NCBI RefSeq assembly: GCF_041504345.1
Contig: NZ_CP167894.1
Coordinates: forward strand, 3,472,001-3,536,000
Reading direction: 5' to 3'
Length of the DNA stretch: 64,000 nt
Origin: Vibrio sp. BS-M-Sm-2
GTDB lineage: Bacteria > Pseudomonadota > Gammaproteobacteria > Enterobacterales > Vibrionaceae
The notes beneath the pieces are model-generated. The model saw only the letters and a program-made list of their open reading frames with translations, had not been told where the DNA came from and made no database searches. Shown here piece after piece: positions 25,111-33,379 of this stretch; positions within the stretch are counted from its first letter, which is position 1, and each line of letters opens with the position of its first letter. Made by a program: the position numbers and the translations under genes.

Positions 25111-25397
25111 TATTACCTATCTCTTTTAGTCGTTCAGGTTTTAGTACTCAGTTATTAACACACTGGTTGTTGGCTTAAGTCTAAAACTCATACGCCAACG
25201 CCAGCGGATGCCTTGTGTTTTCTTCACGAACGATTCCCTGAAGATACAGCAGAACTTCGTACGATGCCGCTTTCTCTATATTCAACATTTGAATGCAATT
25301 TGTGGAATATATCAAAATTAATTAAATTGATAGTAAGTTATTACTTTTCATTATGTTAGGGTTCTTTTCTTTAGGTCATCTGATTAGGAAGAGGCTA

Positions 25398-25838
25398 ATG
25401 AAAAAGGGATTTGTGATAGCGATATCAATCGGCTTTGTTGTGTTCTTCCTCGTTGGCCGTGAACTCCAATGGTTCGGGTCCAGTAATTCCGAGTCGTTCC
25501 CTAAACTTCCTAATAGTCCCCAATTTGTGCCATCTACTGATTTTGACGGTGAGTGGCTAGGTCGTCGTATTAACACCACTGGCAATAATATGTGTGAACG
25601 GACAACCATCACCGGAATCATTCGAGAGGGTAAAGCCACGCTAAGGCTTACCTACAACGGAACACCATTAGAAGGTTGGGTGACAGAAAGCGGCGGCTTA
25701 CGTTTGTATGCGAAACATCGCCAGTGGGACTATCGCTTTTCAGCAACTGGTAGGGGCAAGCGATTTGATGGTCGTTGGCACTTAACCAATGGCCCGTGCC
25801 AAGGGAGTTGGTTTATAGAAAAGGTCGATGGCAAGTAG
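25398..25838 (+). CDS. Hypothetical protein with one N-terminal membrane segment
   Basis: 146 residues from the ATG at 25398, which follows GGAAGAGG; the longer frame to 25353 has no ribosome site. A hydrophobic N-terminus (KKGFVIAISIGFVVFFLVG) anchors or exports a beta-rich domain with many Gly/Trp/Arg and two Cys (NNMCERTTITG, GPCQGSWF), which could pair. The repeated DGEWLGRR and DGRWHLTNG strands suggest a small barrel. The family is not recognised. Confidence 0.65.
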   Translation: MKKGFVIAISIGFVVFFLVGRELQWFGSSNSESFPKLPNSPQFVPSTDFDGEWLGRRINTTGNNMCERTTITGIIREGKATLRLTYNGTPLEGWVTESGGLRLYAKHRQWDYRFSATGRGKRFDGRWHLTNGPCQGSWFIEKVDGK

Positions 25839-25928
25839 GGCCGTCAACTTATTATATACTTGGAATAACTTAAACAATATCCACACGCATGTGTACGATT
25901 TAGTTTAAAGATATAGATAGGAAAACCC

Positions 25929-26162
25929 ATGAGGATTGTGATTTTTATCGTTACAGTGATTTTAGTTAAATCAATTGAAGCAAAGTTTGGGCACACCTAT
26001 AACATCTTTTCAGATCCACTTGATATCAAGTTAGCTGCTCTCGATTTTGTCTTGTGGGTTTCAGTCTACTTTGGTTTATCTTTTGTTTATGAGAAGGGCA
26101 AAGGCATCCTGACTAAAATGGGTAAAGTTAAGAGTCCATCGAGTAATTTGCCCCCACATTAA
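25929..26162 (+). CDS. Small membrane protein, hypothetical
   Basis: 77 residues with two hydrophobic segments (IVIFIVTVILVKSI and FVLWVSVYFGLSFVYE) and a basic C-terminal tail. The ATG at 25929 follows ATAGGAAAACCC, a usable ribosome site. No family recognised. It stands 90 bases after the previous gene on the same strand. Confidence 0.6.
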   Translation: MRIVIFIVTVILVKSIEAKFGHTYNIFSDPLDIKLAALDFVLWVSVYFGLSFVYEKGKGILTKMGKVKSPSSNLPPH

Positions 26163-26236
26163 GCTGTCATAATGTAATCTGCATATTGTTGGTGATATGA
26201 GTCAAGAGTTGAAAGCGGTTTGAAGAAGGGATAGCT

Positions 26237-26704
26237 ATGAATGGAAAAATTGTTCGCTGGGTTGATGAGAGAGGTTTTGGCTTCATCAATTCAGATGAAT
26301 TAGAGGGAGATGTTTTTGTTCATATATCGAAGTTTACGGACGGTTATCGTCGTCCTCAAGTTGGGGATGAAGTTGAATTTCAATTATCGAATAGTGGCTC
26401 TAAACTCAGCGCTTCGAGTGCTCAACTAGTTGGTATAGAAACATCCAAATCTAACCCTCTTTCAATTATTTTGTCTGCACTTTTCGTCGGGCTTATTGGC
26501 GCAGGTTTGTATCTTTTGGTATTGGAGCCTAAGTTAAATCCTGCATATGAGAATATGGGATTTAGTTGCCAAGGTAAAACGCATTGTAGTGAGATGCTAT
26601 CTTGCGATGAAGCAAAGTTTTATTTGGCAAACTGTCCCAATGTGAAAATAGATGGTGATCGTGATGGTATTCCTTGCGAGAGTCAGTTCTGCAGTCACTA
26701 TTGA
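26237..26704 (+). CDS. Cold-shock domain / membrane segment / excalibur domain fusion protein
   Basis: 155 residues in three parts. Residues 1-66 form a cold-shock nucleic-acid-binding barrel (GKIVRWVDERGFGFINSDE, DVFVHISKF). A single membrane helix lies at about 73-92. Residues 105-155 are an excalibur-type calcium-binding domain (CDEAKFYLANC, DGDRDGIPCE) with paired Cys. The nucleic-acid-binding part should face the cytosol and the excalibur part the periplasm. The ATG at 26237 follows GAAGGGATAGCT. The function of this architecture is unknown to me. Confidence 0.8.
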   Translation: MNGKIVRWVDERGFGFINSDELEGDVFVHISKFTDGYRRPQVGDEVEFQLSNSGSKLSASSAQLVGIETSKSNPLSIILSALFVGLIGAGLYLLVLEPKLNPAYENMGFSCQGKTHCSEMLSCDEAKFYLANCPNVKIDGDRDGIPCESQFCSHY

Positions 26705-26751
26705 TGCCTGTTTATTAGTCATTCAAAAATAGACAACTAAAAGGACATTAC

Positions 26752-27258
26752 ATGGAAATCAGAGTAGGGACATTACCTGATATTGCAGGCATCACCGATA
26801 TCTTCAACTTTTATATTGAACATACCAATGCGCGCTTTGAAGAAGAGAAGTTGTCGTTGGAAAATCGTCAGCAGTGGTTTTCTCAATTTTCGAGCCAAAG
26901 CAAATATCAACTGTATGTTGCGACAGAAGGTGATGCGTTATTAGGCTTCGCGTGTTCTCAGCAATACAGGGCTATGTCGGCATTTGAAGATACCGCAGAG
27001 GTCACTATTTATCTTGCGGCAGAAGCTCAAGGTAAAGGTTTAGGCTCCAAGCTTTATTCTCAGCTATTTGCATCGATTAGTGATTATGGTGTTCACCGCG
27101 TACTCTCAGGTGTTGCTTTACCTAATGAGGCTTCAATAGCACTTCATAAACGTTTTGGATTTCGAGAAGTCGGAGTGTTCAATGAATATGCGAAGAAAAA
27201 CGGTCAATACATCAGTTCAATGTGGTTAGAGAAGGCGTTAAACAAGGAACCAGATTGA
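26752..27258 (+). CDS. GNAT N-acetyltransferase (phosphinothricin acetyltransferase-like)
   Basis: 168 residues. The GNAT fold matches the Pat/Bar-type branch: an N-terminal LPDIAGITDIFNFYIEHTNARFEEE segment with the variable loop, the acetyl-CoA-binding EAQGKGLGSKLYSQL and the C-terminal ALHKRFGFREVGVF. It would acetylate an amino group of a small amino-acid-like substrate. The ATG follows AAAGGACATTAC. It precedes a second GNAT gene, 85 bases apart on the same strand. Confidence 0.85.
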   Translation: MEIRVGTLPDIAGITDIFNFYIEHTNARFEEEKLSLENRQQWFSQFSSQSKYQLYVATEGDALLGFACSQQYRAMSAFEDTAEVTIYLAAEAQGKGLGSKLYSQLFASISDYGVHRVLSGVALPNEASIALHKRFGFREVGVFNEYAKKNGQYISSMWLEKALNKEPD

Positions 27259-27343
27259 TTAGGATGGTTCAAAGACGATGCAATACTCTTGGTACTTAAA
27301 TTACGTATTGCTCAATGTTTGATTTAGAAACAAAGGACACAAT

Positions 27344-28255
27344 ATGGAAGTAAGGTTGGTCAAAGGTTCAGATCCTAAGTTCGCTGAATCGATCACCAAA
27401 ACGAATATGACGAGTTACTATCAAGCTCGTGGAATCGCTTGGGGTCATAGTCAGTTTTTATGTAGCTGGGATGAACTGGATAACTATGAAATTTATGTAG
27501 GGGATAGCCGTATTGGTGTTATCCGCTTCAGTTACACCAGTGATACAACGTTTCTTCGGGACTTGCAGATATTAGCTGAATATCAAGGTAGAGGCTTTGG
27601 CTCTAAGTGTCTCGATTTAGCTATTGAACATGCGAACAATCAATCATCGGCTCATTTAGTGTTGCGCGTGTTCAGTGAGAATCCCGCGATTAAGCTTTAT
27701 CAAGCAAAAGGTTTTACTCAGTTGTCTGAAGTGAAAGGACTCGTTGAAATGGAACTGATTTTAGGAAGAACTATGGACACCATTATCAAACAAGCCATCG
27801 AGTTGCGAAAAGAAGCCAAGTACCAAGAGTCACGAGACTTGCTGGCGACACTACTCGATAAGGGAAAATATGCTGCGAAAGCACACTTGCAGATAGCTTG
27901 GTCTTACGACAACCAAGGTAAAGAACAGGAGGCTATCGAGCATTATTTGCTGTCTCTGTCGGGTGAACTTACTTCTACAGAACGCTTTGATGCGCTTTTC
28001 GGTTTGGCGAGTACATATCGAAGCCTTGGCCTTTATACCGAGGCTTTAAGCTATTTTGAGCAGACGATGGCTGAGTATCCTGATTCCCTTGAAGTTCAGC
28101 CTTTCTATGCGATGTGTTTGTATAATTTGGGTCGCCATAAAGAGGCAACGTCTCTGTTGCTTGAGTTGTTGGTTTCTACGACCAATAGCGATGCGATAAA
28201 AGAGTACCAACGAGCGATCTCCTTATACGCTCAAGATTTAGATAAAACGTGGTAA
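27344..28255 (+). CDS. GNAT acetyltransferase fused to a TPR domain
   Basis: 303 residues. Residues 1-140 are a GNAT domain with the acetyl-CoA loop YQGRGFGSK and a NPAIKLYQAKGF segment. From residue 144 (MDTIIKQAIELRKEAKYQES) to the end there are about four TPR helical pairs resembling stand-alone TPR_5 proteins. The internal ATG at 27773 has a good AGGAAG 6 bases upstream, so the TPR part may also be made separately. The fusion suggests that the TPR domain recruits the acetylation target. ATG 27344 follows AAAGGACACAAT. Confidence 0.85.
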   Translation: MEVRLVKGSDPKFAESITKTNMTSYYQARGIAWGHSQFLCSWDELDNYEIYVGDSRIGVIRFSYTSDTTFLRDLQILAEYQGRGFGSKCLDLAIEHANNQSSAHLVLRVFSENPAIKLYQAKGFTQLSEVKGLVEMELILGRTMDTIIKQAIELRKEAKYQESRDLLATLLDKGKYAAKAHLQIAWSYDNQGKEQEAIEHYLLSLSGELTSTERFDALFGLASTYRSLGLYTEALSYFEQTMAEYPDSLEVQPFYAMCLYNLGRHKEATSLLLELLVSTTNSDAIKEYQRAISLYAQDLDKTW

Positions 28256-28299
28256 ACAGCCGACTATGAAGCTCATCTGTTAGCTTAAAAACGATGAGC

Positions 28300-28746
28300 T
28301 TAGCCTTGCTTTACCTTCTTAGGACGAAATTTTCTGCCGTCCATAATATTCAAAGACATCAGTGTTAGGTTGGTTGCGCCTGCTATCAGTTCTAAAATCT
28401 GAACGCCATAAAACACAGAATCGAACTCTCCTAAACTTGCCCACTGATTCAAAAAGTACGCGGCTGGGATCAAAATAACGATCCCGTTGAACGCAATAAT
28501 TGGCATGCGTTTACTTTTACGTTCAACTATTTTCCCTTTACGTTGTTTTGCCATAGATGCACCGGTCGCACCAGTAATAGCAATGGCTGGGACAAGTATA
28601 AATAAACCCGGAAAAACGATCAGCGATTTGACTAACTCGACTGATTTCAAAGTGCCAAACAGTTCTACAAGCAATGTGCTAGTAAAAAATGTAGCGACAC
28701 ACAGTGTTGCTGTTAATGCCGCTGTTCTGTGGATTATTGGTTTCAT
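28300..28746 (-). CDS. Hypothetical four-helix membrane protein
   Basis: 148 residues from the ATG at 28746 with GGAGAG 6 bases upstream; the frame open to 28782 overlaps a regulator site. About four hydrophobic helices (ALTATLCVATFFTSTLLVEL, VFPGLFILVPAIAITGATGA, IIAFNGIVILIPAAYFL, LELIAGATNLTLMSLNI) with a basic loop KQRKGKIVERKSKR. It is divergent from a MarR gene across two palindromes, so it is probably that regulator's target. Family not recognised with confidence. Confidence 0.7.
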   Translation of the reverse strand: MKPIIHRTAALTATLCVATFFTSTLLVELFGTLKSVELVKSLIVFPGLFILVPAIAITGATGASMAKQRKGKIVERKSKRMPIIAFNGIVILIPAAYFLNQWASLGEFDSVFYGVQILELIAGATNLTLMSLNIMDGRKFRPKKVKQG

Positions 28747-28764
28747 ATCATTCTCTCCATTAAT

Positions 28765-28782
28765 TTGGTAACATGTTGTCAA
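28765..28782. promoter_or_regulatory. Candidate MarR operator 1
   Basis: TTGGTAACATGTTGTCAA is an imperfect palindrome centred on AACATGTT with TTG/CAA arms. It lies in the divergent gap 28747-28830 between the membrane-protein gene and the MarR gene. It shares CATGTTGTCAA with a second copy 38 bases away. Confidence 0.55.
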
Positions 28783-28802
28783 TTTAGTTTGAATCTAATT
28801 TA

Positions 28803-28820
28803 ATGACAGCATGTTGTCAA
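28803..28820. promoter_or_regulatory. Candidate MarR operator 2
   Basis: ATGACAGCATGTTGTCAA has TGACA/TGTCA arms around CATG and repeats CATGTTGTCAA of site 1 at a 38-base offset. It lies 11 bases before the MarR start codon, a position suited to autorepression. Confidence 0.55.
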
Positions 28821-28830
28821 AGTGGGTGTT

Positions 28831-29268
28831 ATGGATACGAATGGAGAAGTTTTCACAAAGATCGCACTAGAGATCTTTAAGGTCAGTGGTTTATTGAATG
28901 CTGAGGGTGACAAATTAACTGAAGAGTTAGGGCTAAGCAGTGCCAGATGGAAGGTGATGGGGGCGATTGAAAAGTCCGGTGATCTGGTCACGGTTTCTCA
29001 AATTGCTCGTATTATGGGGCAAAGCAGACAAGCGACACAGCGTGTTACCGACATCATGGTGAAAGATGGCCTGCTAACTTGGCTTGATAACCCGAATCAC
29101 AAAAAAGCAAAGTTGGTTAACATGACTGAAAAAGGTAAAGAAGCGTATGCGCTATTAGATAAAAAACAGGAAGTATGGGCAGAAAGTGGCGCTGAAGGCA
29201 TTGAAAGAGATGAGCTTGATAAGGCGCTAATCACTCTGAAGAAGATGGCTACCTTCTTAGATAGATAA
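28831..29268 (+). CDS. MarR family transcriptional regulator
   Basis: 145 residues from the ATG at 28831; a GTG at 28822 is also possible. The winged helix includes LGLSSARWKVMGAIEKSG, VTVSQIARIMGQSRQATQRVTDIM (recognition helix, quoted in part) and the wing DNPNHKKAKLVNMTEKGKE. MarR dimers usually repress divergent genes and release on ligand binding. Two palindromes in the gap with the membrane-protein gene support this arrangement here. Confidence 0.9.
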   Translation: MDTNGEVFTKIALEIFKVSGLLNAEGDKLTEELGLSSARWKVMGAIEKSGDLVTVSQIARIMGQSRQATQRVTDIMVKDGLLTWLDNPNHKKAKLVNMTEKGKEAYALLDKKQEVWAESGAEGIERDELDKALITLKKMATFLDR

Positions 29269-29325
29269 GAGGTTAGATAGATAAGAGATTAGATAAATAG
29301 AGAGTGGCAGTTGAGAAGAATACAG

Positions 29326-29356
29326 AAGCCTAAGCATCAATGTGATACTTAGGCTC
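29326..29356. terminator. Hairpin after mesD, weak terminator candidate
   Basis: AAGCCTAAG and CTTAGGCT pair across an inner ATCA/TGAT stem. It lies between the convergent MarR and mesD genes. No strong T-run follows on either strand, so termination is uncertain. Confidence 0.4.
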
Positions 29357-29384
29357 CAGGTATATTTGTGTCGCTCGTGAAGCG

Positions 29385-30413
29385 TTACGCTGAAAGCTCT
29401 TTACGAACTATCTCTGCGCCAGCGCTGAGAGCATTTAGCTTAGCTGAGGCGATTTCGCGAGGAAGGGGCGCCATGCCGCAGTTAGTGCAAGGGTAGAGCT
29501 TGTCTGCATCAACATATTTAAGTGTTTCTCTTAGAGTGCTAGCCACTTCTTCCGGTGTTTCGATGGAATCGGTTGCAACATCAATAGCGCCAACCATCAC
29601 TTTCTTACCGCGAACAAGCTCAAGCAGTTCAAGTGGTACATGAGAGTTGTGACATTCTAATGAGATGATATCGATATTCGACTGTTGCAACTTAGGGAAG
29701 ACTTCTTCATATTGGCGCCACTCAGTGCCTAATGTCTTTTTCCAGTCTGTGTTTGGTTTGATGCCGTAGCCATAGCAAATATGTACAGCCGTTTCGCATT
29801 TCAGCCCTTCAATGGCTCTTTCCAAACAAGCGATACCCCAGTCATTCACTTCATCAAAGAACACGTTAAATGCAGGTTCATCGAACTGAATAATATCAAC
29901 GCCTGCAGCTTCAAGTTCTTTTGCTTCTTCGTTGAGGATCTTTGCAAATTCCCAAGCCAGTTTTTCACGGCTTTGGTAGTGCGCATCGTAAAGTGTATCA
30001 ATCATGGTCATAGGCCCCGGCAGAGCCCATTTGATAGGTTGGTCGGTTTGCTGACGTAAGAACTTTGCATCTTCAACAAATACAGATTTTTGACGAGAAA
30101 CAGGGCCAACCACTGTTGGTACACTTGCATCGTAACGGTCGCGGATTTTAACGGTCTCACGCTTCTCGAAATCGACACCATTCAGGTGTTCAATGAACGT
30201 GGTCACAAAGTGTTGGCGGGTTTGTTCTCCATCACTCACGATATCGATGCCGGCTTGTTGTTGTTCATGCAGAGACACGCGCAGTGCGTCCTGCTTGCCA
30301 TCCGTTAATTCGTCGCCTTCCAGTTTCCATGGAGACCAAAGTGTTTCTGGTTGCGCTAGCCAAGATGGCTTAGGCAAACTGCCTGCTGTTGAAGTCGGTA
30401 ATAGTGTTTTCAT
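29385..30413 (-). CDS. mesD: Folate-independent core methionine synthase MesD
   Basis: 342 residues, about half of MetE, lacking its N-terminal domain. It matches the C-terminal MetE-like TIM barrel: a TAGSLPKPSWL start, DGEQTRQHF, LPGPMTM, QFDEPAF, AVHICYG and the zinc-binding His and Cys positions (HICYG and CTNCGMAP). It is adjacent to a DUF1852 gene. MesD with MesX (DUF1852) was described as a methionine synthase family that does not use folate and needs oxygen. The methyl donor was unresolved in what I recall. It lies 69 bases downstream of mesX on the same strand. Confidence 0.9.
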   Translation of the reverse strand: MKTLLPTSTAGSLPKPSWLAQPETLWSPWKLEGDELTDGKQDALRVSLHEQQQAGIDIVSDGEQTRQHFVTTFIEHLNGVDFEKRETVKIRDRYDASVPTVVGPVSRQKSVFVEDAKFLRQQTDQPIKWALPGPMTMIDTLYDAHYQSREKLAWEFAKILNEEAKELEAAGVDIIQFDEPAFNVFFDEVNDWGIACLERAIEGLKCETAVHICYGYGIKPNTDWKKTLGTEWRQYEEVFPKLQQSNIDIISLECHNSHVPLELLELVRGKKVMVGAIDVATDSIETPEEVASTLRETLKYVDADKLYPCTNCGMAPLPREIASAKLNALSAGAEIVRKELSA

Positions 30414-30482
30414 AATAATTCTGCCTGTCCTTAGATTCCCAAAGTGGATCGTATGTTTCCTAATGCGCGTAAAATAGAACGA

Positions 30483-31460
30483 TTACAGCGCGTAGTTGGC
30501 AGACCAGTTTTCTAGTACCGACTGGTATGGCTTAATGAAGTTTTCTTCTGCGAACTTACCTTGTTCAACAGCTAGCTTGCTTCGTTCTTCTCGGTCATAC
30601 ACGATTTGAGTCAGTGAGTGATCCAAGTTTTTCAAGTTTGGTTGGTAGCAGTTACCCGCAACAGCGTTCGCGTTGTAGATCTCAGGGCGGTAGATCTTCT
30701 GGAACGTCCCCATAGTGCTGATGGTGCTGATAAGCTCTAGGTTAGAGTAATCGTTCAGTAGATCACCAAAGAAATAGAAAGCCAGAGGAGCAACACTATT
30801 TGGCGGCATGAAATAACGAACTTGTAATCCCATCTTCTTGAAATATTGCTCAGTTAAAGAAGATTCATTAGGTTGGTATTCAAAGCCTAATACAGGGTGT
30901 TGATTTTCAGTTCGGTAATAGGTTTTATTATCTGACACGCTTAAGCAAATAACAGGTGGCTTATTAAAGTTCTTTTTGTAAGCGTCAGAGTTAACGAAAT
31001 ACTTAAATAGCTTGCCGTGTAAATCACCAAAATCGGCTGGAATGCTGAATTTATCTTGGCCTTTATTATGATCCAATAGACGTACGCTGAAGTCATAATC
31101 ACGAACATAAGAAGAGAAGTTATTACCGATAATACCTTCAATGCGCTCGTTCGTTTTGTGGTCCAGGATATTGGTTTTCAGCACTTCAATTGAAGGGAAT
31201 GCTTCGCCGTTGCTTTCAATGTCCATATCAACAGAAATGATTTCAAGCTCTACAGAGTAGCGGTCGCCCTTTGGGTTGTCCCAATGTGCTAAGGCATTGA
31301 AACTGTTGTCTATCATCTGTAGTGCGTTACGTAAGTTCGCTTGACGGCTGTCGCCGCGAGCCAAGTTAGCAAAGTTAGTTGTGATACGCGTGCTGTCTGC
31401 AGGCTGGTAGTTTTCGTCGAGGCTAATGCTCTTAATCGTAAAATTAAATTCTTTATTCAT
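30483..31460 (-). CDS. mesX: DUF1852 protein MesX, partner of MesD
   Basis: 325 residues from the ATG at 31460 (NKEFNFTIKSISLDENYQP). Family segments: RITTNFANLARGDSRQANLR, ALAHWDNPKGDRYSVELEI, SVDMDIESNGEAFP and FEYQPNESSLTEQYFKKMG. It is required for MesD-dependent methionine synthesis in the bacteria studied. It is the first gene of a two-gene operon. An upstream 9-bp inverted repeat may be its operator. Confidence 0.9.
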   Translation of the reverse strand: MNKEFNFTIKSISLDENYQPADSTRITTNFANLARGDSRQANLRNALQMIDNSFNALAHWDNPKGDRYSVELEIISVDMDIESNGEAFPSIEVLKTNILDHKTNERIEGIIGNNFSSYVRDYDFSVRLLDHNKGQDKFSIPADFGDLHGKLFKYFVNSDAYKKNFNKPPVICLSVSDNKTYYRTENQHPVLGFEYQPNESSLTEQYFKKMGLQVRYFMPPNSVAPLAFYFFGDLLNDYSNLELISTISTMGTFQKIYRPEIYNANAVAGNCYQPNLKNLDHSLTQIVYDREERSKLAVEQGKFAEENFIKPYQSVLENWSANYAL

Positions 31461-31566
31461 GCTGATTTGGTATCCCAATTTATTTTCTGATTCTCTCGGT
31501 CTTTAGTATTAAAACTGCTTTATTTTTTGCTTTTGACCAGATTAAGAATCGAAGGCTATGCTGTCT

Positions 31567-31594
31567 GACATTAATGCTTAGTAGAATTAATGTC
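31567..31594. promoter_or_regulatory. Inverted repeat upstream of mesX, candidate operator
   Basis: GACATTAAT and ATTAATGTC are exact inverted 9-mers with a 10-base spacer, 107 bases before the mesX start. It is consistent with a dimeric regulator site in the 341-base divergent region (31461-31801), but no regulator is identified. Confidence 0.45.
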
Positions 31595-31675
31595 GTATAA
31601 ATTTATTCGCTTAAGGTTTTTATACGTGGATAGGTTCATCATTAACAATGGTATTACTTCACATTCAACATGAGG

Positions 31676-31705
31676 AATATTCATGATCTATTATGTTTGA
31701 ATATT
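31676..31705. promoter_or_regulatory. Inverted repeat AATATTCA-N14-TGAATATT upstream of the TauE/SafE gene
   Basis: Exact 8-mers separated by 14 bases, 97 bases before the permease start, in the same divergent region as the mesX-side repeat. AT-rich sequence makes chance more likely. Confidence 0.3.
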
Positions 31706-31801
31706 TAAGTAGGTGTCAGTTATATTAATTATCTTGATGGAAATATAACCACATTAATAGTGTGTTATTTAAGACAATTAATTGAATAAGAGATGGATGA
31801 A

Positions 31802-32611
31802 ATGAGTGAATTGCTGTTGTTGATTTTCTACTGTGCTTTACTAGGCAGTGGTGTTGGGTTTCTCGCCGGTTTGTTAGGTATTGGCGGAGGGCTGATCATT
31901 GTTCCCGTCCTAAGCAGCATTTTACTTTATTTAGACGTTTTACCGTCTGACCAAGTGGTTGTCGCGGCGATTGCAACCTCGTTGGCATCGATACTATTCA
32001 CCTCAACGTCTTCTGCACTTGCTCACCATAAGAATGGAAACGTGCCTTGGGATCTAGCGCCTTGGATCATGTTGGGTGTTGCTCTGGGTGCACTGATTAG
32101 CGGCTTTATGGCGGCTCTGTTGCCAGAAAAAGTCGTTCGTATTGTGTTTGCTGTGAGTGTGGTTCTCATTGCGATCAAGATGTTCTTGAGCAGCAAAAAT
32201 GATGCACCTAAAGAACGAAAACTGCCAAACAAAGGTGTGCTAACTGTTCTGACAACCATTACGGGTGGTTTGTCTGCCATGATAGGGATTGGTGGCGGTG
32301 CATTGTTGGTTCCGTTATTAACGTTCTTCTCTGTCGATATGAAAAAGGCGATTGGCTGTGCGTCGGCTTGTGGCATTGTGATCGCGCTATTTGGCTCGAT
32401 TGGTTACATCAGTTCGGGTAGTAGCCATTTTGCTTTAACTGATGGATTCGCGGGTTTTGTTTATCTACCAGCGTTATTGGGTATCGTGTGTACGTCTTGG
32501 TTTACGGCCCCCTTAGGCGCAAAAGCGACAAACCATTTACCGGTCCCAACCATCAAGAAGATTTTCTCAGTATTGTTGGTTGTTATCGCGGCAAGCATGG
32601 TGGCTCGTTAA
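31802..32611 (+). CDS. TauE/SafE family permease (sulfite/organosulfonate exporter family)
   Basis: 269 residues from the ATG at 31802; an ATG at 31793 has less ribosome-site space. About eight membrane helices in two repeats, each with the Gly-rich family motif: GFLAGLLGIGGGLIIVPVL and GLSAMIGIGGGALLVPLL. The family moves sulfite, sulfoacetate or other small anions across the inner membrane. Next to mesD/mesX it might serve sulfur metabolism, but this is only positional inference. Confidence 0.9.
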   Translation: MSELLLLIFYCALLGSGVGFLAGLLGIGGGLIIVPVLSSILLYLDVLPSDQVVVAAIATSLASILFTSTSSALAHHKNGNVPWDLAPWIMLGVALGALISGFMAALLPEKVVRIVFAVSVVLIAIKMFLSSKNDAPKERKLPNKGVLTVLTTITGGLSAMIGIGGGALLVPLLTFFSVDMKKAIGCASACGIVIALFGSIGYISSGSSHFALTDGFAGFVYLPALLGIVCTSWFTAPLGAKATNHLPVPTIKKIFSVLLVVIAASMVAR

Positions 32612-32647
32612 TTTCTGATAGTTCATGACCTATCTGGCTGATGACTT

Positions 32648-32689
32648 AATTAGATATTTATGTGTGAAACGCCACGTAAATGTCTAATT
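32648..32689. repeat. Imperfect inverted repeat after TauE/SafE gene
   Basis: AATTAGATATTTATGTG pairs with CACGTAAATGTCTAATT with two mismatches and an 8-base loop. There is no T-run, so it is a possible mRNA 3'-end structure. Confidence 0.45.
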
Positions 32690-32806
32690 GCGATCTGAGC
32701 CCTTCAATAGTGTAATTCTGCCCTTTAAATGCATCACTGCTCATAATAAACTTATTCTGTTTTATAAATATCTCGAATATGCTCAAGCGCTTACCCAAAG
32801 GAATCT

Positions 32807-33202
32807 ATGATGGCACGGGAAATCTCATTTAAAGGTAATGGGCCGCAATGGAACGTTGTTTTATCAATGACGATAACCTATGCGATCGTATCTCTGATGA
32901 TCAGTTTCTTTTATCAAACTGAATTGCAGCTTTTCCCTTTCATTACCTCAATTACCCTCATGACTTTGGTTTACATGTTTGCCTCAAGGCTCACGAAAAG
33001 CCATTTGTCTTTAGATGATGGAAACGTGTATTTGCATGGCATTAAGGCGAACCTAGCGGTTAAAAAGTCTTTGTTTGGTCATTCTTTTATTGAAGTGAAA
33101 TCCTTAACCGAAAAAGGTTACCACAAGGTGAATATTCGCAAAGGGCAAGTTGAGCTATCTGATTGGGATCTGTTGTTGAGTAAGGCGACACAATCACACT
33201 GA
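32807..33202 (+). CDS. Hypothetical membrane protein
   Basis: 131 residues with two N-terminal membrane helices (VVLSMTITYAIVSLMISFFY and LFPFITSITLMTLVYMFA) and a cytosolic basic/hydrophilic domain. ATG 32807 follows AAAGGAATCT. Not recognised beyond a small two-helix protein with a PH-like tail (strands FIEVKSLTEKGYHKVNIRKG). Confidence 0.65.
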   Translation: MMAREISFKGNGPQWNVVLSMTITYAIVSLMISFFYQTELQLFPFITSITLMTLVYMFASRLTKSHLSLDDGNVYLHGIKANLAVKKSLFGHSFIEVKSLTEKGYHKVNIRKGQVELSDWDLLLSKATQSH

Positions 33203-33232
33203 TTAGATACGGGTTAATGAGAGCCGAATAAG

Positions 33233-33257
33233 AGCAGTCATCAGGCTGCTTTTTTTG
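33233..33257 (+). terminator. Intrinsic terminator
   Basis: AGCAG and CTGCT enclose an 8-base loop followed by eight T residues. It ends the transcript of the small membrane protein gene. Confidence 0.55.
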
Positions 33258-33379
33258 TCTGCCTACATTTATACGATTATGTCTATGAGTCTGTTGATAA
33301 AATCTTGTTGTTTAACCGGATTCACTGCTATAGCTAAATGTACTTGTTCAGATTAAGGGAATGCTAAAGTGAGTGGTTT

